Shown: one piece after another, positions 8,741-15,756 of the stretch | Position numbering within the stretch: position 1 is the stretch's first letter | Layout of the letters: every line of letters starts with the position of its first letter | DNA from: Leptospira sp. | Lineage (GTDB): Bacteria; Spirochaetota; Leptospiria; Leptospirales; Leptospiraceae | Direction of reading: 5' to 3' | Assembly (NCBI GenBank): GCA_027531445.1 | Contig: JAPZRK010000018.1 | Coordinates: 1-16,929 of the forward strand | Length of the DNA: 16,929 nucleotides | Notes under the pieces: model-generated | Told to the model about the DNA's origin: nothing | Seen by the model: the letters and a program-made list of their open reading frames with translations, nothing else | The model's database searches: none | Program-made: the position numbers and the translations under genes

Positions 8741-9297
8741 ACAACAACGAGAGGTTTATTTCTCTCATTGATCTCCTGAATTTTTTTCATGATCTCTTGG
8801 CGTCTAGCCTCCAATCCTTGAGACTGCACTTTATTTTGGAGTTTCATTAGTGCGTCAAGGAGAGCCTCTGGTCGCGGAGGACAACCCGGAACATAAACAT
8901 CTACAGGCAAGATACGATCGACGCCTTGTAACACGCCATAGGTGTGAAACATTCCGCCGGAGGATGCACAGGCACCGACTGAAATAACAAACTTGGGCTC
9001 AGCTAACTGGTCATAAATCTGACGGAGAACCGGAGCCATCTTATAAGTAATGGTGCCAAGGACAAGGATCATGTCCGCTTGTCTTGGAGAAAAAGAAGGT
9101 CTCTCTGCTCCAAATCTTGCAATGTCATAATCGGAGCAGGATGTGCTCATGTATTCGATCCCACAACAAGCAGTGGCAAACGGATAAGGCCATAACGAAA
9201 AACTTTGTCCCCATTGGACTACGTTTTCAAGTTTTGCAACTTGAAACATGTCGCCGAACATTTCACCAGGTTTTGAAAGAACGTCTGTTAATCCCAT
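8737..9297 (-). CDS. nuoB: NADH-quinone oxidoreductase subunit B (cluster N2 subunit)
   Basis: NuoB holds the terminal [4Fe-4S] cluster N2, which passes electrons to quinone. It has 186 residues. The ligands are the adjacent Cys44-Cys45 (ATACCGIEYM), Cys110 (SVGACASSGG) and Cys139 (VPGCPPRPEALLDAL). The segment ERPSFSPRQADMILVLGTIT is also diagnostic. The tail after residue 155 is charged and probably helical. The gene overlaps the end of nuoA by 10 nt. In a standard complex I, N2 is fed from NuoI clusters N6a/N6b; nuoI is not in this operon. Confidence 0.98.
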   Translation of the reverse strand: MGLTDVLSKPGEMFGDMFQVAKLENVVQWGQSFSLWPYPFATACCGIEYMSTSCSDYDIARFGAERPSFSPRQADMILVLGTITYKMAPVLRQIYDQLAEPKFVISVGACASSGGMFHTYGVLQGVDRILPVDVYVPGCPPRPEALLDALMKLQNKVQSQGLEARRQEIMKKIQEINERNKPLVVV

Positions 9298-9686
9298 TCT
9301 AAGGCTCCCTTTTTCCAGATATAGTATAGACCGACGGCAAGGATCACGAGGAAAAAAAACATCTCAATGAGAAAAAACCCACCGAGTCCGGCGTTTTTAA
9401 AATTGATCAAATTGACTGCCCATGGATAAAGAAAGACCGCTTCAATATCGAATAATATGAATAAGACGGCCACAAGATAGAACTTGATATTGAACAATCC
9501 TCTCGCATCGCCATAGTAGGTGACCCCACACTCAAAGGTATCTTGTGGTTTTGACCTTTTTTTGGGGTTTAGTAAAAAAGCGAGGGATAAGATGACGGCT
9601 GAGAATCCGATTCCCAGAGCGAGTTGGAGGAGGACTGGTGCGAAACTATCAGGTGCTGAACCCATTGATAGAATCATCTCATTCAT
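9288..9686 (-). CDS. nuoA: NADH-quinone oxidoreductase subunit A
   Basis: NuoA (ND3 homologue) is a small three-helix complex I membrane subunit whose first loop reaches the quinone chamber. The family loop FECGVTYYGDARG, with the loop cysteine, is followed by KFYLVAVLFILFDIEAVFLY, which holds the conserved acidic pair in DIE. The frame is open to a TTG at 9701, 2 nt after the rarA stop. I prefer the ATG at 9686 (132 residues); ATGs at 9677 and 9665 are also possible, since no strong ribosome site distinguishes them. It is the first gene of the nuo set, with no intergenic promoter space before it. Confidence 0.93.
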   Translation of the reverse strand: MNEMILSMGSAPDSFAPVLLQLALGIGFSAVILSLAFLLNPKKRSKPQDTFECGVTYYGDARGLFNIKFYLVAVLFILFDIEAVFLYPWAVNLINFKNAGLGGFFLIEMFFFLVILAVGLYYIWKKGALEWD

Positions 9687-9703
9687 CTCGAGCTTTGTCA
9701 AGG

Positions 9704-10966
9704 CTAGAATCGTTTTTGACCCCAGAGCTTACGTAAATTTTCTCGAAGATGCTTTTCCATACCCTGTTCTGTCGGAAGGTAAAAACTCGGCGGGTTTTCT
9801 TTCCATTCTAAGGGGAAATACGACTCTTCCGCAAAATGATTGGGGAAATTATGGGGGTATTTGTAACCTTTTCCCGCCCCCTCTGATTTGTGAGTGGCGG
9901 TCGGTGCATTGCGTAGGTGATTGGGAATGGAATAGGAAAATTTCTGCTCTCGAACAAATTGTAAAGCCTTGTCGATTGCCAAATAACTCGCATTAGATTT
10001 TGGAGCGCTCGCGAGAAATGTCGTACATTCACCTAAAGGAATCCTTGCTTCGGGCATTCCGATCCTCTCCACAGCCTGCCAGGTTGCGATTGCCAAAGGA
10101 AGGGCATGAACTGAGGCATTGCCAACATCCTCAGCGGAAAAAACGACGAGTCTTCTAGCAATAAACAGGGGATCTTCTCCCCCTTCTAGCATAATGGCCA
10201 GATACAATAATGCAGCGTCCGGATCTGATCCTCTAAGGGATTTTATAAAGGCAGATATTACATCGTAGTGTTGCTCTTTGTTTTTGTCGTAGGCAAGAAG
10301 TCTTGCACCTAATACTTCATCCACGTCAGACGCTGTAATTTCCCCTTCTGTAGTCGATTTGGAAAGTAGTGTTTCGAGAATGACAAGTAACTTGCGTGCA
10401 TCTCCATCCGCCGCGTTTAAGATTTTTTCTTCCGCATCTTTTGCCAACGTTTTCCCAGCTCCAACTTTAAACCAGGTCCGATGCAGAATCTCTTGATTTT
10501 GTTGGAGGAGCAGTGATTCCAAGCGGAACACCTGGGAGCGACTAAGTAATGCTCGATTGATTCGAAAAGATGGATTTTCAGTTGTGGCGGCAACTAACAC
10601 CAAATCTCCCTCCTCCACAGAAGGAAGTAAGGCATCCTGTTGTGCTGAGCTAAACCGATGTATCTCATCTATAAAAAGTGCGATGGTTCCAATTTTTTTT
10701 GATTCTTCAATGACTTCCCTGATCTCTTTTACACCACTTGTAACGGCTGATAAATACCGTTTGGGTAGAGCCCACTTTTCAACGATAATGTGAGCTAATG
10801 TCGTTTTTCCGGTACCTGGTGGACCATAAAAAATGACAGACATGGGTTTTGAGAGATTTTTCAATTGGGCGACAACTCTTTCCTGACCAAAAAAGTCCTC
10901 CCAAGTTTTGGGACGCATTTGATGTGCAAGTGGGACCTGTTTGTTTGGTGGAAAGAGTGAGGTCAT
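9704..10966 (-). CDS. rarA: Replication-associated recombination protein A (AAA+ ATPase, MgsA/RarA family)
   Basis: RarA is a cytoplasmic clamp-loader-like AAA+ ATPase acting at stalled replication forks. The 420-residue length fits the family. The N-terminus has PLAHQMRPKTWEDFFGQE, the standard RarA opening. Walker A is GPPGTGKTT at 48-56, Walker B is LFIDEIHRF near 98-105, sensor 1 is AATTENPSF near 126-134, and a likely arginine finger is Arg143 in ALLSRSQVF. The C-terminal oligomerisation domain includes GSDPDAALLYLA and ARRLVVFSAEDVGNA, both highly characteristic. The ATG at 10966 overlaps the upstream gene's stop as ATGA, and nuoA follows almost directly, so rarA appears co-transcribed with the complex I genes. 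Confidence 0.96.
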   Translation of the reverse strand: MTSLFPPNKQVPLAHQMRPKTWEDFFGQERVVAQLKNLSKPMSVIFYGPPGTGKTTLAHIIVEKWALPKRYLSAVTSGVKEIREVIEESKKIGTIALFIDEIHRFSSAQQDALLPSVEEGDLVLVAATTENPSFRINRALLSRSQVFRLESLLLQQNQEILHRTWFKVGAGKTLAKDAEEKILNAADGDARKLLVILETLLSKSTTEGEITASDVDEVLGARLLAYDKNKEQHYDVISAFIKSLRGSDPDAALLYLAIMLEGGEDPLFIARRLVVFSAEDVGNASVHALPLAIATWQAVERIGMPEARIPLGECTTFLASAPKSNASYLAIDKALQFVREQKFSYSIPNHLRNAPTATHKSEGAGKGYKYPHNFPNHFAEESYFPLEWKENPPSFYLPTEQGMEKHLRENLRKLWGQKRF

Positions 10967-11193
10967 ACAGTATTGGGTGGTGAGATCTCTTTTTTTACAG
11001 ATTCATAACATTTAAAAATAGTTTCATTGCAAACATCACAACCCGAGTGACAACAAATCAAAGAACGTTCCGAGACATGACCTTCGATCAGATTTTTAAT
11101 CAATGCGGCTGAACGATCAGGCAGAAAAAAGAAACGAACCTTTTCAGAAATGATTTCATCCAAAGTTTTGGGAAAGAGACGATTTTCTTCCAT
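10963..11193 (-). CDS. Small cysteine-rich protein of unknown function (76 aa)
   Basis: I do not recognise this protein. I place the start at the ATG at 11193, which has a strong GGGAGG ribosome site 8 nt upstream; the frame extends to a TTG at 11217, but that part lies over the preceding gene's end. The predicted product has 76 residues and no membrane segment. Its N-terminal half is charged and probably helical. Its C-terminal half holds a cysteine cluster: Cys47, Cys48, Cys52, Cys55 and Cys62, in the pattern CC-x3-C-x2-C-x6-C with a nearby His49. Such spacing could bind zinc or an iron-sulfur cluster, but that is inference. It starts 5 nt after the VTT gene and overlaps rarA by 4 nt, so it is clearly translated as part of this gene string. 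Confidence 0.8.
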   Translation of the reverse strand: MEENRLFPKTLDEIISEKVRFFFLPDRSAALIKNLIEGHVSERSLICCHSGCDVCNETIFKCYESVKKEISPPNTV

Positions 11194-11198
11194 AAAAC

Positions 11199-11804
11199 TT
11201 AACCTCCCGAAATCCAACCTGCATACATCGCATAAAAGTAAACAGTCATCCGCACGATGCGAAAAAGGGAACCAAATAAGAATAAGGAAAACCGCATCTT
11301 AAATGTGCCTACTGTATATGCCATCCATGAATAAGGTATGGGAGTAAGTGCGGCAAGCACCACTGCCCAAAATCCATAGCGGCGAACATAAGGAAGGAAT
11401 TTTTCTTCATAGTTCAATACAAATTTTCTACCTAAATGAAAGCTGGGAATTAAAAATCTTCCAATCGCATATGCAATACTTCCACCCAAAATGCTTCCCG
11501 TTGACATAGATAATAATGTTATAAAATGACCAAGACCTCCGCTCACAGCTAACATAAGGAATGCGTCCGGCGGAATAAAAGCAGGTAAACTATCGGAAAG
11601 AACCATACCAAAGAATAAACCCAGGTAACCAAATTCTTTTACGAATACCGAAGAGTAGGTCAAAAGCTCTGATCTAAAAAAGTATGCAAGTAAAAAGACA
11701 ACCCCGATCACGAGGATGATGCTAACTACTGTTTGCACAAGTAGAACAGTGAGCTCTTTGTTTTGAGAGATTTCCGAATCGTGTTTTGGCGGTATTTGTG
11801 TCAT
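11199..11804 (-). CDS. VTT/DedA-like (SNARE-associated domain) membrane protein
   Basis: This is an integral membrane protein of the VTT/DedA superfamily, closest by eye to the YqaA-type branch. The start is placed at the ATG at 11804, which overlaps the pth stop as ATGA and has AGGG 7 nt upstream, giving 201 residues; an upstream extension to 11852 lies inside pth. After a polar N-terminus comes a hydrophobic helix (about 20-45). The VTT core follows: the re-entrant loop region SDSLPAFIPPDAFLML, a glycine-rich helix STGSILGGSIAYAIGRFL, and RYGFWAVVLAALTPIPYSW, the second re-entrant element. Family members are linked to lipid scrambling and envelope homeostasis; the substrate here is unknown. 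Confidence 0.85.
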   Translation of the reverse strand: MTQIPPKHDSEISQNKELTVLLVQTVVSIILVIGVVFLLAYFFRSELLTYSSVFVKEFGYLGLFFGMVLSDSLPAFIPPDAFLMLAVSGGLGHFITLLSMSTGSILGGSIAYAIGRFLIPSFHLGRKFVLNYEEKFLPYVRRYGFWAVVLAALTPIPYSWMAYTVGTFKMRFSLFLFGSLFRIVRMTVYFYAMYAGWISGG

Positions 11805-12370
11805 TCGGAATCCCTTTGTTTTTGCAATGATGCTATAGATGTTTTGATCCAATCTTCGATCCGTTTGATAGACTCTTGTATGAGTGAATCGAGTGTGACC
11901 TTTTCTTCCGCATTAAAATTCTGTAATACGAAGTCGGCAACTTCCATCTGGCCCTTTTCTGGTTTGCCTACGCCAAAACGCAATCGATGAAAATCCCCAG
12001 AACCAATCTTTGCAACAATGTCCTTCAAACCATTATGACCTGCAGTCCCACCGCCGATTTTGTTTTTGATTTTGCCAAATGGTAGATCGACTTCGTCCTG
12101 CACTACAAGAATTTGACCTGCAGGAATTTTGTAGGTCTTAGCGATCCTTGCCACTGCGTTTCCTGATAGATTCATAAATTCTTTGGGTTTGAGCAAATGT
12201 AATTTAACGTGGTCTAGGTTCGTCTGGGTCTCTTCTTCTTTTTTGTTATCCTTCCAATTTAAATGGGAATGATTGGCAAAGACATCCAAAATCATAAAAC
12301 CAATATTATGCCTGGTTGCTTTGTATCTTTCGCCTGGATTTCCAAGACCTACAATGAGCAAATGATCCAT
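11801..12370 (-). CDS. pth: Peptidyl-tRNA hydrolase
   Basis: Pth cleaves the ester bond of peptidyl-tRNAs released from stalled ribosomes, recycling tRNA in the cytoplasm. It has 189 residues, the usual bacterial length. Catalytic and substrate-binding residues are in place: Asn11 in GLGNPGERY, catalytic His21 in TRHNIGF, Asn67 in FMNLSGNAV, Asp92 in VVQDEVDLPFG, and Asn113 in GGTAGHNGL. The residue before Asp92 is Gln where many homologues have His. The ATG at 12370 is 3 nt after the cimA stop, with an AGG ribosome site inside the end of cimA. Confidence 0.97.
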   Translation of the reverse strand: MDHLLIVGLGNPGERYKATRHNIGFMILDVFANHSHLNWKDNKKEEETQTNLDHVKLHLLKPKEFMNLSGNAVARIAKTYKIPAGQILVVQDEVDLPFGKIKNKIGGGTAGHNGLKDIVAKIGSGDFHRLRFGVGKPEKGQMEVADFVLQNFNAEEKVTLDSLIQESIKRIEDWIKTSIASLQKQRDSE

Positions 12371-12373
12371 AAG

Positions 12374-13903
12374 TTAACCTAATATAATGTGTAATAACTT
12401 TTCCGTTGCTTTGATAGCAGCCACTTGTTGGTCGGAATCGATACCTATAGTCCGAATGGGCTGACGATCCCCTTCTCGTTTCCATGTGATCACTGTTTCA
12501 ACGAGTGCGTTTGTGTTCCCACCGGGAGGAATTCTGACCTCATAATTAAAAAGCGGTGGGATCGTTATATTCAGAATTTGTAAAGTTTTCCCTAGAGCAT
12601 TCATAAATGCATCATAGCCGCCATCACCCTCACCTTGCGAATCGTAAACGGTCTCTTTGTATGTGATACGCAGATTTGCAGTGGGCTTCACTCCAATGCC
12701 ACTTGTTACAGTGCAAGAAGTGATATGGAATGGAACAGAGAGATTTTCCCCAGAAACATCAGCAATAATATATGGCAGGTCTTCCTTGGTGACAGTTTTG
12801 TTTTGGTCACCTAATTCGATCACACGAGCGAGAACTTTCTTTTCGATTTCAGGAGAGAGCACCATCCCCAACTGTTTCAAATTTTCTGTGATGCTCGCTT
12901 TGCCAGCAAGTTTACCAAGGGCATAAACACGACTCCGCCCAAATCTTTCTGGTAAAATAGGGTTTGCATAGAGATTGCCCTTTTTGTCTCCGTCAGCATG
13001 TATGCCAGCAGTCTGCGTAAAGACATCTTCGCCGACGATGGGTCGATTGTCACTGATACGTTTGCCTGAAAAAACTTCAACGAGTCTGGATGCATTTGTG
13101 ATTTCTTTTTCGACGACCTGTGTTCGGTACTTTGTTTTGTCATGAAGGGCTGTAATGACTGCTTCCAAAGGAGAATTTCCAGCACGCTCCCCAAGACCAT
13201 TCACTGCAACATGAAGACCTTTCGCTCCTGATTTAACAGCGGCAAGGCAGTTAGCGACAGCTAAGTCATAATCGTTATGGCCATGGAATTCAAACCATAG
13301 AGCAGGAAACAAGGAAGTAAGGTCAGTGATGGCTCGCTCGACTTCGTCGGGAGACATTACGCCTAAAGTGTCAGCAAGAAAGAAGCGATTTACCGGAAGT
13401 TTTGAAATCGCATTGAGATATTGGATCACATAATCGCGAGAATGCAGGTAACCATTGGACCAATCTTCCAAATAAACATTTACTTTGATGTCATGCTCTT
13501 TTGCAAAAAGAACTGTTTTTCGAATATCGTCAAAATGTTCGTCAGGGGTCTTGCGTAGTTGATTGGTTAAGTGATTGAGCGAGCCCTTCGTCAAAAGGTT
13601 AAGAACCTTCACGCCCGTATCGCGCATCCATGTTACCGTTTTGTCGAAATCTACAAAACCCAAAATTTCGATTTTGTCGTGGAGTCCCTCTGACTTTGCC
13701 CATTGGATGATTTTTTTGACTGCTTCAAACTCACCGGGAGACACGCGAGCACTTGCAATCTCAACGCGATTTACCTTTAGATCACATAACAAAAATTTAG
13801 TGATGTTTAATTTCTGTTCCCAAGAGAAAGATACTCCATTGGTTTGTTCGCCGTCTCGGAGGGTGACATCTAAAATTTGAATGTGCGCATTAGGATCTGT
13901 CAT
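12374..13903 (-). CDS. cimA: (R)-citramalate synthase
   Basis: CimA condenses pyruvate with acetyl-CoA to (R)-citramalate, the first step of the threonine-independent route to isoleucine in leptospires. It has 509 residues and belongs to the DRE-TIM metallolyase (LeuA-like) family. Seen: DVTLRDGEQT with Arg16 and Asp17; metal ligands His207 and His209 in FEFHGHNDYD; Glu146 in VYLEDWSNG; and Thr179 in ADTLGV. Leu81, Leu104 and Tyr144, which line the pyruvate pocket in the Leptospira interrogans enzyme, are all present at the same numbers, favouring citramalate over 2-isopropylmalate synthase. The C-terminal part (about 390-509, with EGDGGYDAFMNAL and YEVRIPPGG) is the allosteric domain that senses isoleucine in this family. 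The ATG at 13903 overlaps the upstream stop by 4 nt. Confidence 0.93.
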   Translation of the reverse strand: MTDPNAHIQILDVTLRDGEQTNGVSFSWEQKLNITKFLLCDLKVNRVEIASARVSPGEFEAVKKIIQWAKSEGLHDKIEILGFVDFDKTVTWMRDTGVKVLNLLTKGSLNHLTNQLRKTPDEHFDDIRKTVLFAKEHDIKVNVYLEDWSNGYLHSRDYVIQYLNAISKLPVNRFFLADTLGVMSPDEVERAITDLTSLFPALWFEFHGHNDYDLAVANCLAAVKSGAKGLHVAVNGLGERAGNSPLEAVITALHDKTKYRTQVVEKEITNASRLVEVFSGKRISDNRPIVGEDVFTQTAGIHADGDKKGNLYANPILPERFGRSRVYALGKLAGKASITENLKQLGMVLSPEIEKKVLARVIELGDQNKTVTKEDLPYIIADVSGENLSVPFHITSCTVTSGIGVKPTANLRITYKETVYDSQGEGDGGYDAFMNALGKTLQILNITIPPLFNYEVRIPPGGNTNALVETVITWKREGDRQPIRTIGIDSDQQVAAIKATEKLLHIILG

Positions 13904-14175
13904 TTTTTGTAACGATTGATATATTCCCTGGAAGGAGCAAGAACCTCGACCAACGTCGTGCCAGGATTGCCCCGAAACATAGGATCTCGGTCTACCAATT
14001 TCAAAAAATCGCAGGACTCTACATAGTCAATCGCCATTCTTTTCAAAATCCCCTCTCCAATGCCATGTAAAATTTCGACGAAGTTTTCCCCATCCATAAA
14101 GGCATCATTCATTTCGCGCTCTAGTTTGATGCGTGCTTCTTCAAATCTCATTTGGCGGATGGTAATGATGCGCAT
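13900..14175 (-). CDS. Small stand-alone Smr-domain protein
   Basis: This is a predicted cytoplasmic protein consisting almost entirely of one Smr domain (the small MutS-related domain, with nuclease or nucleic-acid-binding activity in characterised members). From the ATG at 14175 it has 91 residues. Seen: the opening TIRQMRFEEARIKLE, which corresponds to the LDLxGxxxxEA element, and the central HGIGEGILKR (His37), matching HGKGTGxLR. GNPGTTLVEVL is the closing strand. The opening element has Thr in place of the usual Asp. The frame also begins at a TTG at 14202 (100 residues), but that has no proper ribosome site spacing. It appears to head the string running through cimA and rarA into nuo. 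Whether it acts on DNA or RNA is unknown. Confidence 0.82.
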   Translation of the reverse strand: MRIITIRQMRFEEARIKLEREMNDAFMDGENFVEILHGIGEGILKRMAIDYVESCDFLKLVDRDPMFRGNPGTTLVEVLAPSREYINRYKK

Positions 14176-14419
14176 ATTCTTCTTTGACAATAACGCTTTC
14201 AATCCTTGATAGAATGTCCAGGGAATTTTTAAGAAGTGTTAACTTTGCACGCGGGAATTTTGCGATGAACAGAATTTTAAATATGGCCATAATTTTAGCT
14301 ATATGGAGTTACCAAAAAAACTTTAGATAAGCTACTGATAAATCATAATGCCGGGCGAACGAATGCCTTGGGAAAGAATAAGCTTCCTAAATGAATTCAC
14401 AAATTACATCGATTTAAAA
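14176..14419. other. Intergenic region between mutY and the Smr gene; probable promoter region
   Basis: This gap of about 240 nt is the largest non-coding stretch in the window and the only real break in the minus-strand gene string. No RNA gene or GC-rich hairpin followed by a T-run was seen, so no clear mutY terminator can be called. It contains a perfect 10-bp palindrome (14282-14291) and AT-rich stretches that could hold a promoter for the downstream genes. A 49-codon minus-strand frame (14141-14290) crosses the gap but lacks a ribosome site and resembles nothing known. Confidence 0.5.
14282..14297 (-). promoter_or_regulatory. Possible -10 element with adjacent palindrome (putative operator)
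   Basis: On the minus strand, TAAAAT (14297-14292) resembles a -10 box, with a T-rich tract about 16 nt upstream but no good -35 hexamer. Immediately downstream is the perfect palindrome TATGGCCATA (14291-14282), placed where a repressor site could overlap the transcription start. The Smr gene begins about 107 nt further on. This is pattern-based and weak. Confidence 0.2.
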
Positions 14420-15475
14420 TTAAAAATATTTTAAGACCTTTCCTGCAATCGAAGACGGAAACTCCGCTGTCAAGTTTTTGATATCCACCCATTTCCATTC
14501 AATGGGATCATCCAGAATATGATTGATTTTAGAAACTAAATCAGGCTTAAAAACTGCCTCTTCCAAAGACAAAGAAATTTTATGATGGGTTATGGTATGT
14601 TTGATTTTCCCTTTTTCGTTAAAATCTAGACTGCGAAATAATTGGAGGATTCGCTTGTCTGGTTCATATTGAACTGAAGGCAACTCACCTTCAAAGAGTA
14701 TGGGCAATGTGAACATACCTTTCAGAAATCGCTGTTTGGATTCTCTGACAAGGAGCACCTCGTTTCCATTTTGAATCCACAATACTTTCCCGTTGAGAAG
14801 GAATTGTTTTTCTTTTTTTTCCCTTTTTGGGATAACGTCTGTCATGTTTTCTGAATTAGCCAAACAAGGTTCGGATAATGGACAGAGCAAACATTTCGGA
14901 TTTTCAGGAAGACAAAGACTGCTTCCTAGTTCCATGAGCGCTTGGTTATGATCGCCTGGAGCTTCTGGATTTAAAAATGAATCCGCAAGAATCTGTAATT
15001 CTTTGTCTGCCTTGTTTCCAAGTATGTTATCCTTGTATAAAAAATAGCGAGCTAACACCCTTTTGACGTTTCCGTCCAATACTGCATGCGGAAGATCATA
15101 GGCGATTGAAAGGATCGCTCGTGCGGTGTAAGGACCGATTCCGGGAATCAAAAGCATTTCATGCAATTCTTTGGGAAATCTACCATTAAAATTTTGAGTT
15201 ACATAGATGGCGGCCTTACGCAGATTCCTGGCTCGGCTATAATAGCCTAGTCCCTGCCAAGCGGAAACCACATCTTCTTCAGAAGACTTTGCAAGTGAAA
15301 ATACATCGGGAAATCTATCTAAAAATTTTTCATACAATGGCAACATTGCATTAACGCGCGTCTGTTGTAGCATAACTTCCGAAATCCAGATCTCGTAAGC
15401 GGCTTTTTTTTTGCGAAAAGGTAGGTCTCTTTTGTTTAGGTGAAACCAGGAAAAGAGTTGATTCTGAGGGTTCAA
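14420..15475 (-). CDS. mutY: A/G-specific adenine DNA glycosylase
   Basis: MutY removes adenine mispaired with 8-oxoguanine, limiting G:C to T:A mutation. It has 351 residues, as expected. The N-terminal catalytic domain shows Glu33 in ISEVMLQQTRV, the helix-hairpin-helix LLIPGIGPYTARAI (about 108-121), and catalytic Asp134 in AVLDGNVKRVLAR. The [4Fe-4S] loop is C-x6-C-x2-C-x5-C with Cys188, Cys195, Cys198 and Cys204. The C-terminal NUDIX-like domain, which recognises 8-oxoG, includes HTITHHKISLSLEE. The start is a TTG at 15475 overlapping the upstream stop as TTGA; it gives the normal N-terminal length, and no ATG lies before the catalytic region. Confidence 0.96.
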   Translation of the reverse strand: MNPQNQLFSWFHLNKRDLPFRKKKAAYEIWISEVMLQQTRVNAMLPLYEKFLDRFPDVFSLAKSSEEDVVSAWQGLGYYSRARNLRKAAIYVTQNFNGRFPKELHEMLLIPGIGPYTARAILSIAYDLPHAVLDGNVKRVLARYFLYKDNILGNKADKELQILADSFLNPEAPGDHNQALMELGSSLCLPENPKCLLCPLSEPCLANSENMTDVIPKREKKEKQFLLNGKVLWIQNGNEVLLVRESKQRFLKGMFTLPILFEGELPSVQYEPDKRILQLFRSLDFNEKGKIKHTITHHKISLSLEEAVFKPDLVSKINHILDDPIEWKWVDIKNLTAEFPSSIAGKVLKYF

Positions 15476-15756
15476 ACTTCCGTATCTTGGATAGAATACC
15501 TTAAATAAGTATTACAAGATGCCTCTTCCGTATAACGGACCAAATCATAGTCCAGTCGTGCAGACCGAAAAAAACGTGAATGTGCCAAACGTTCCCTGAT
15601 TTCCTGGCGGATGTGGTCTCGGGCTTCTGCGCGTTTCGAGTAATATGCAGGGGAAAGGATCTCACTTTTGTAAGAAAGACTCCCCTCTCTGTAGATGGCA
15701 ACTGTCACCTGCACGCGATATTTTCTACGTAGATTTTGTTTTACTTCAACGCTCAT
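15472..15756 (-). CDS. Conserved-looking hypothetical protein (94 aa)
   Basis: I do not recognise this protein. It has 94 residues and is basic and soluble, with no signal peptide or membrane helix. It appears to have beta strands at the N-terminus (YRVQVTVAIYREGSLSYK), a charged helix in the middle (RAEARDHIRQEIRERLAHS), and a further strand-rich end (LDYDLVRYTEEA). The ATG at 15756 has only a weak ribosome site. The 4-nt overlap with mutY and the long open frame support it as a real gene co-expressed with mutY. It is divergent from ispG. Confidence 0.75.
   Translation of the reverse strand: MSVEVKQNLRRKYRVQVTVAIYREGSLSYKSEILSPAYYSKRAEARDHIRQEIRERLAHSRFFRSARLDYDLVRYTEEASCNTYLRYSIQDTEV

Noticed and set aside
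9680..9701. TTGACA on the minus strand just before nuoA as a -35 promoter box
   Set aside because: No acceptable -10 hexamer follows at 16-18 nt, and the element would fall inside or next to the nuoA coding start.
9520..9996. Plus-strand open frame of 158 codons
   Set aside because: It runs antisense across the nuoA/rarA junction; both of those genes are well supported, so this is a shadow frame.
11805..11852. N-terminal extension of the VTT membrane protein
   Set aside because: It overlaps the end of pth; the ATG at 11804 has a good ribosome site and a 4-nt overlap.
14141..14290. 49-codon minus-strand frame crossing the mutY-smr gap
   Set aside because: It has no ribosome site, overlaps the Smr coding region in another frame, and its translation resembles nothing known.
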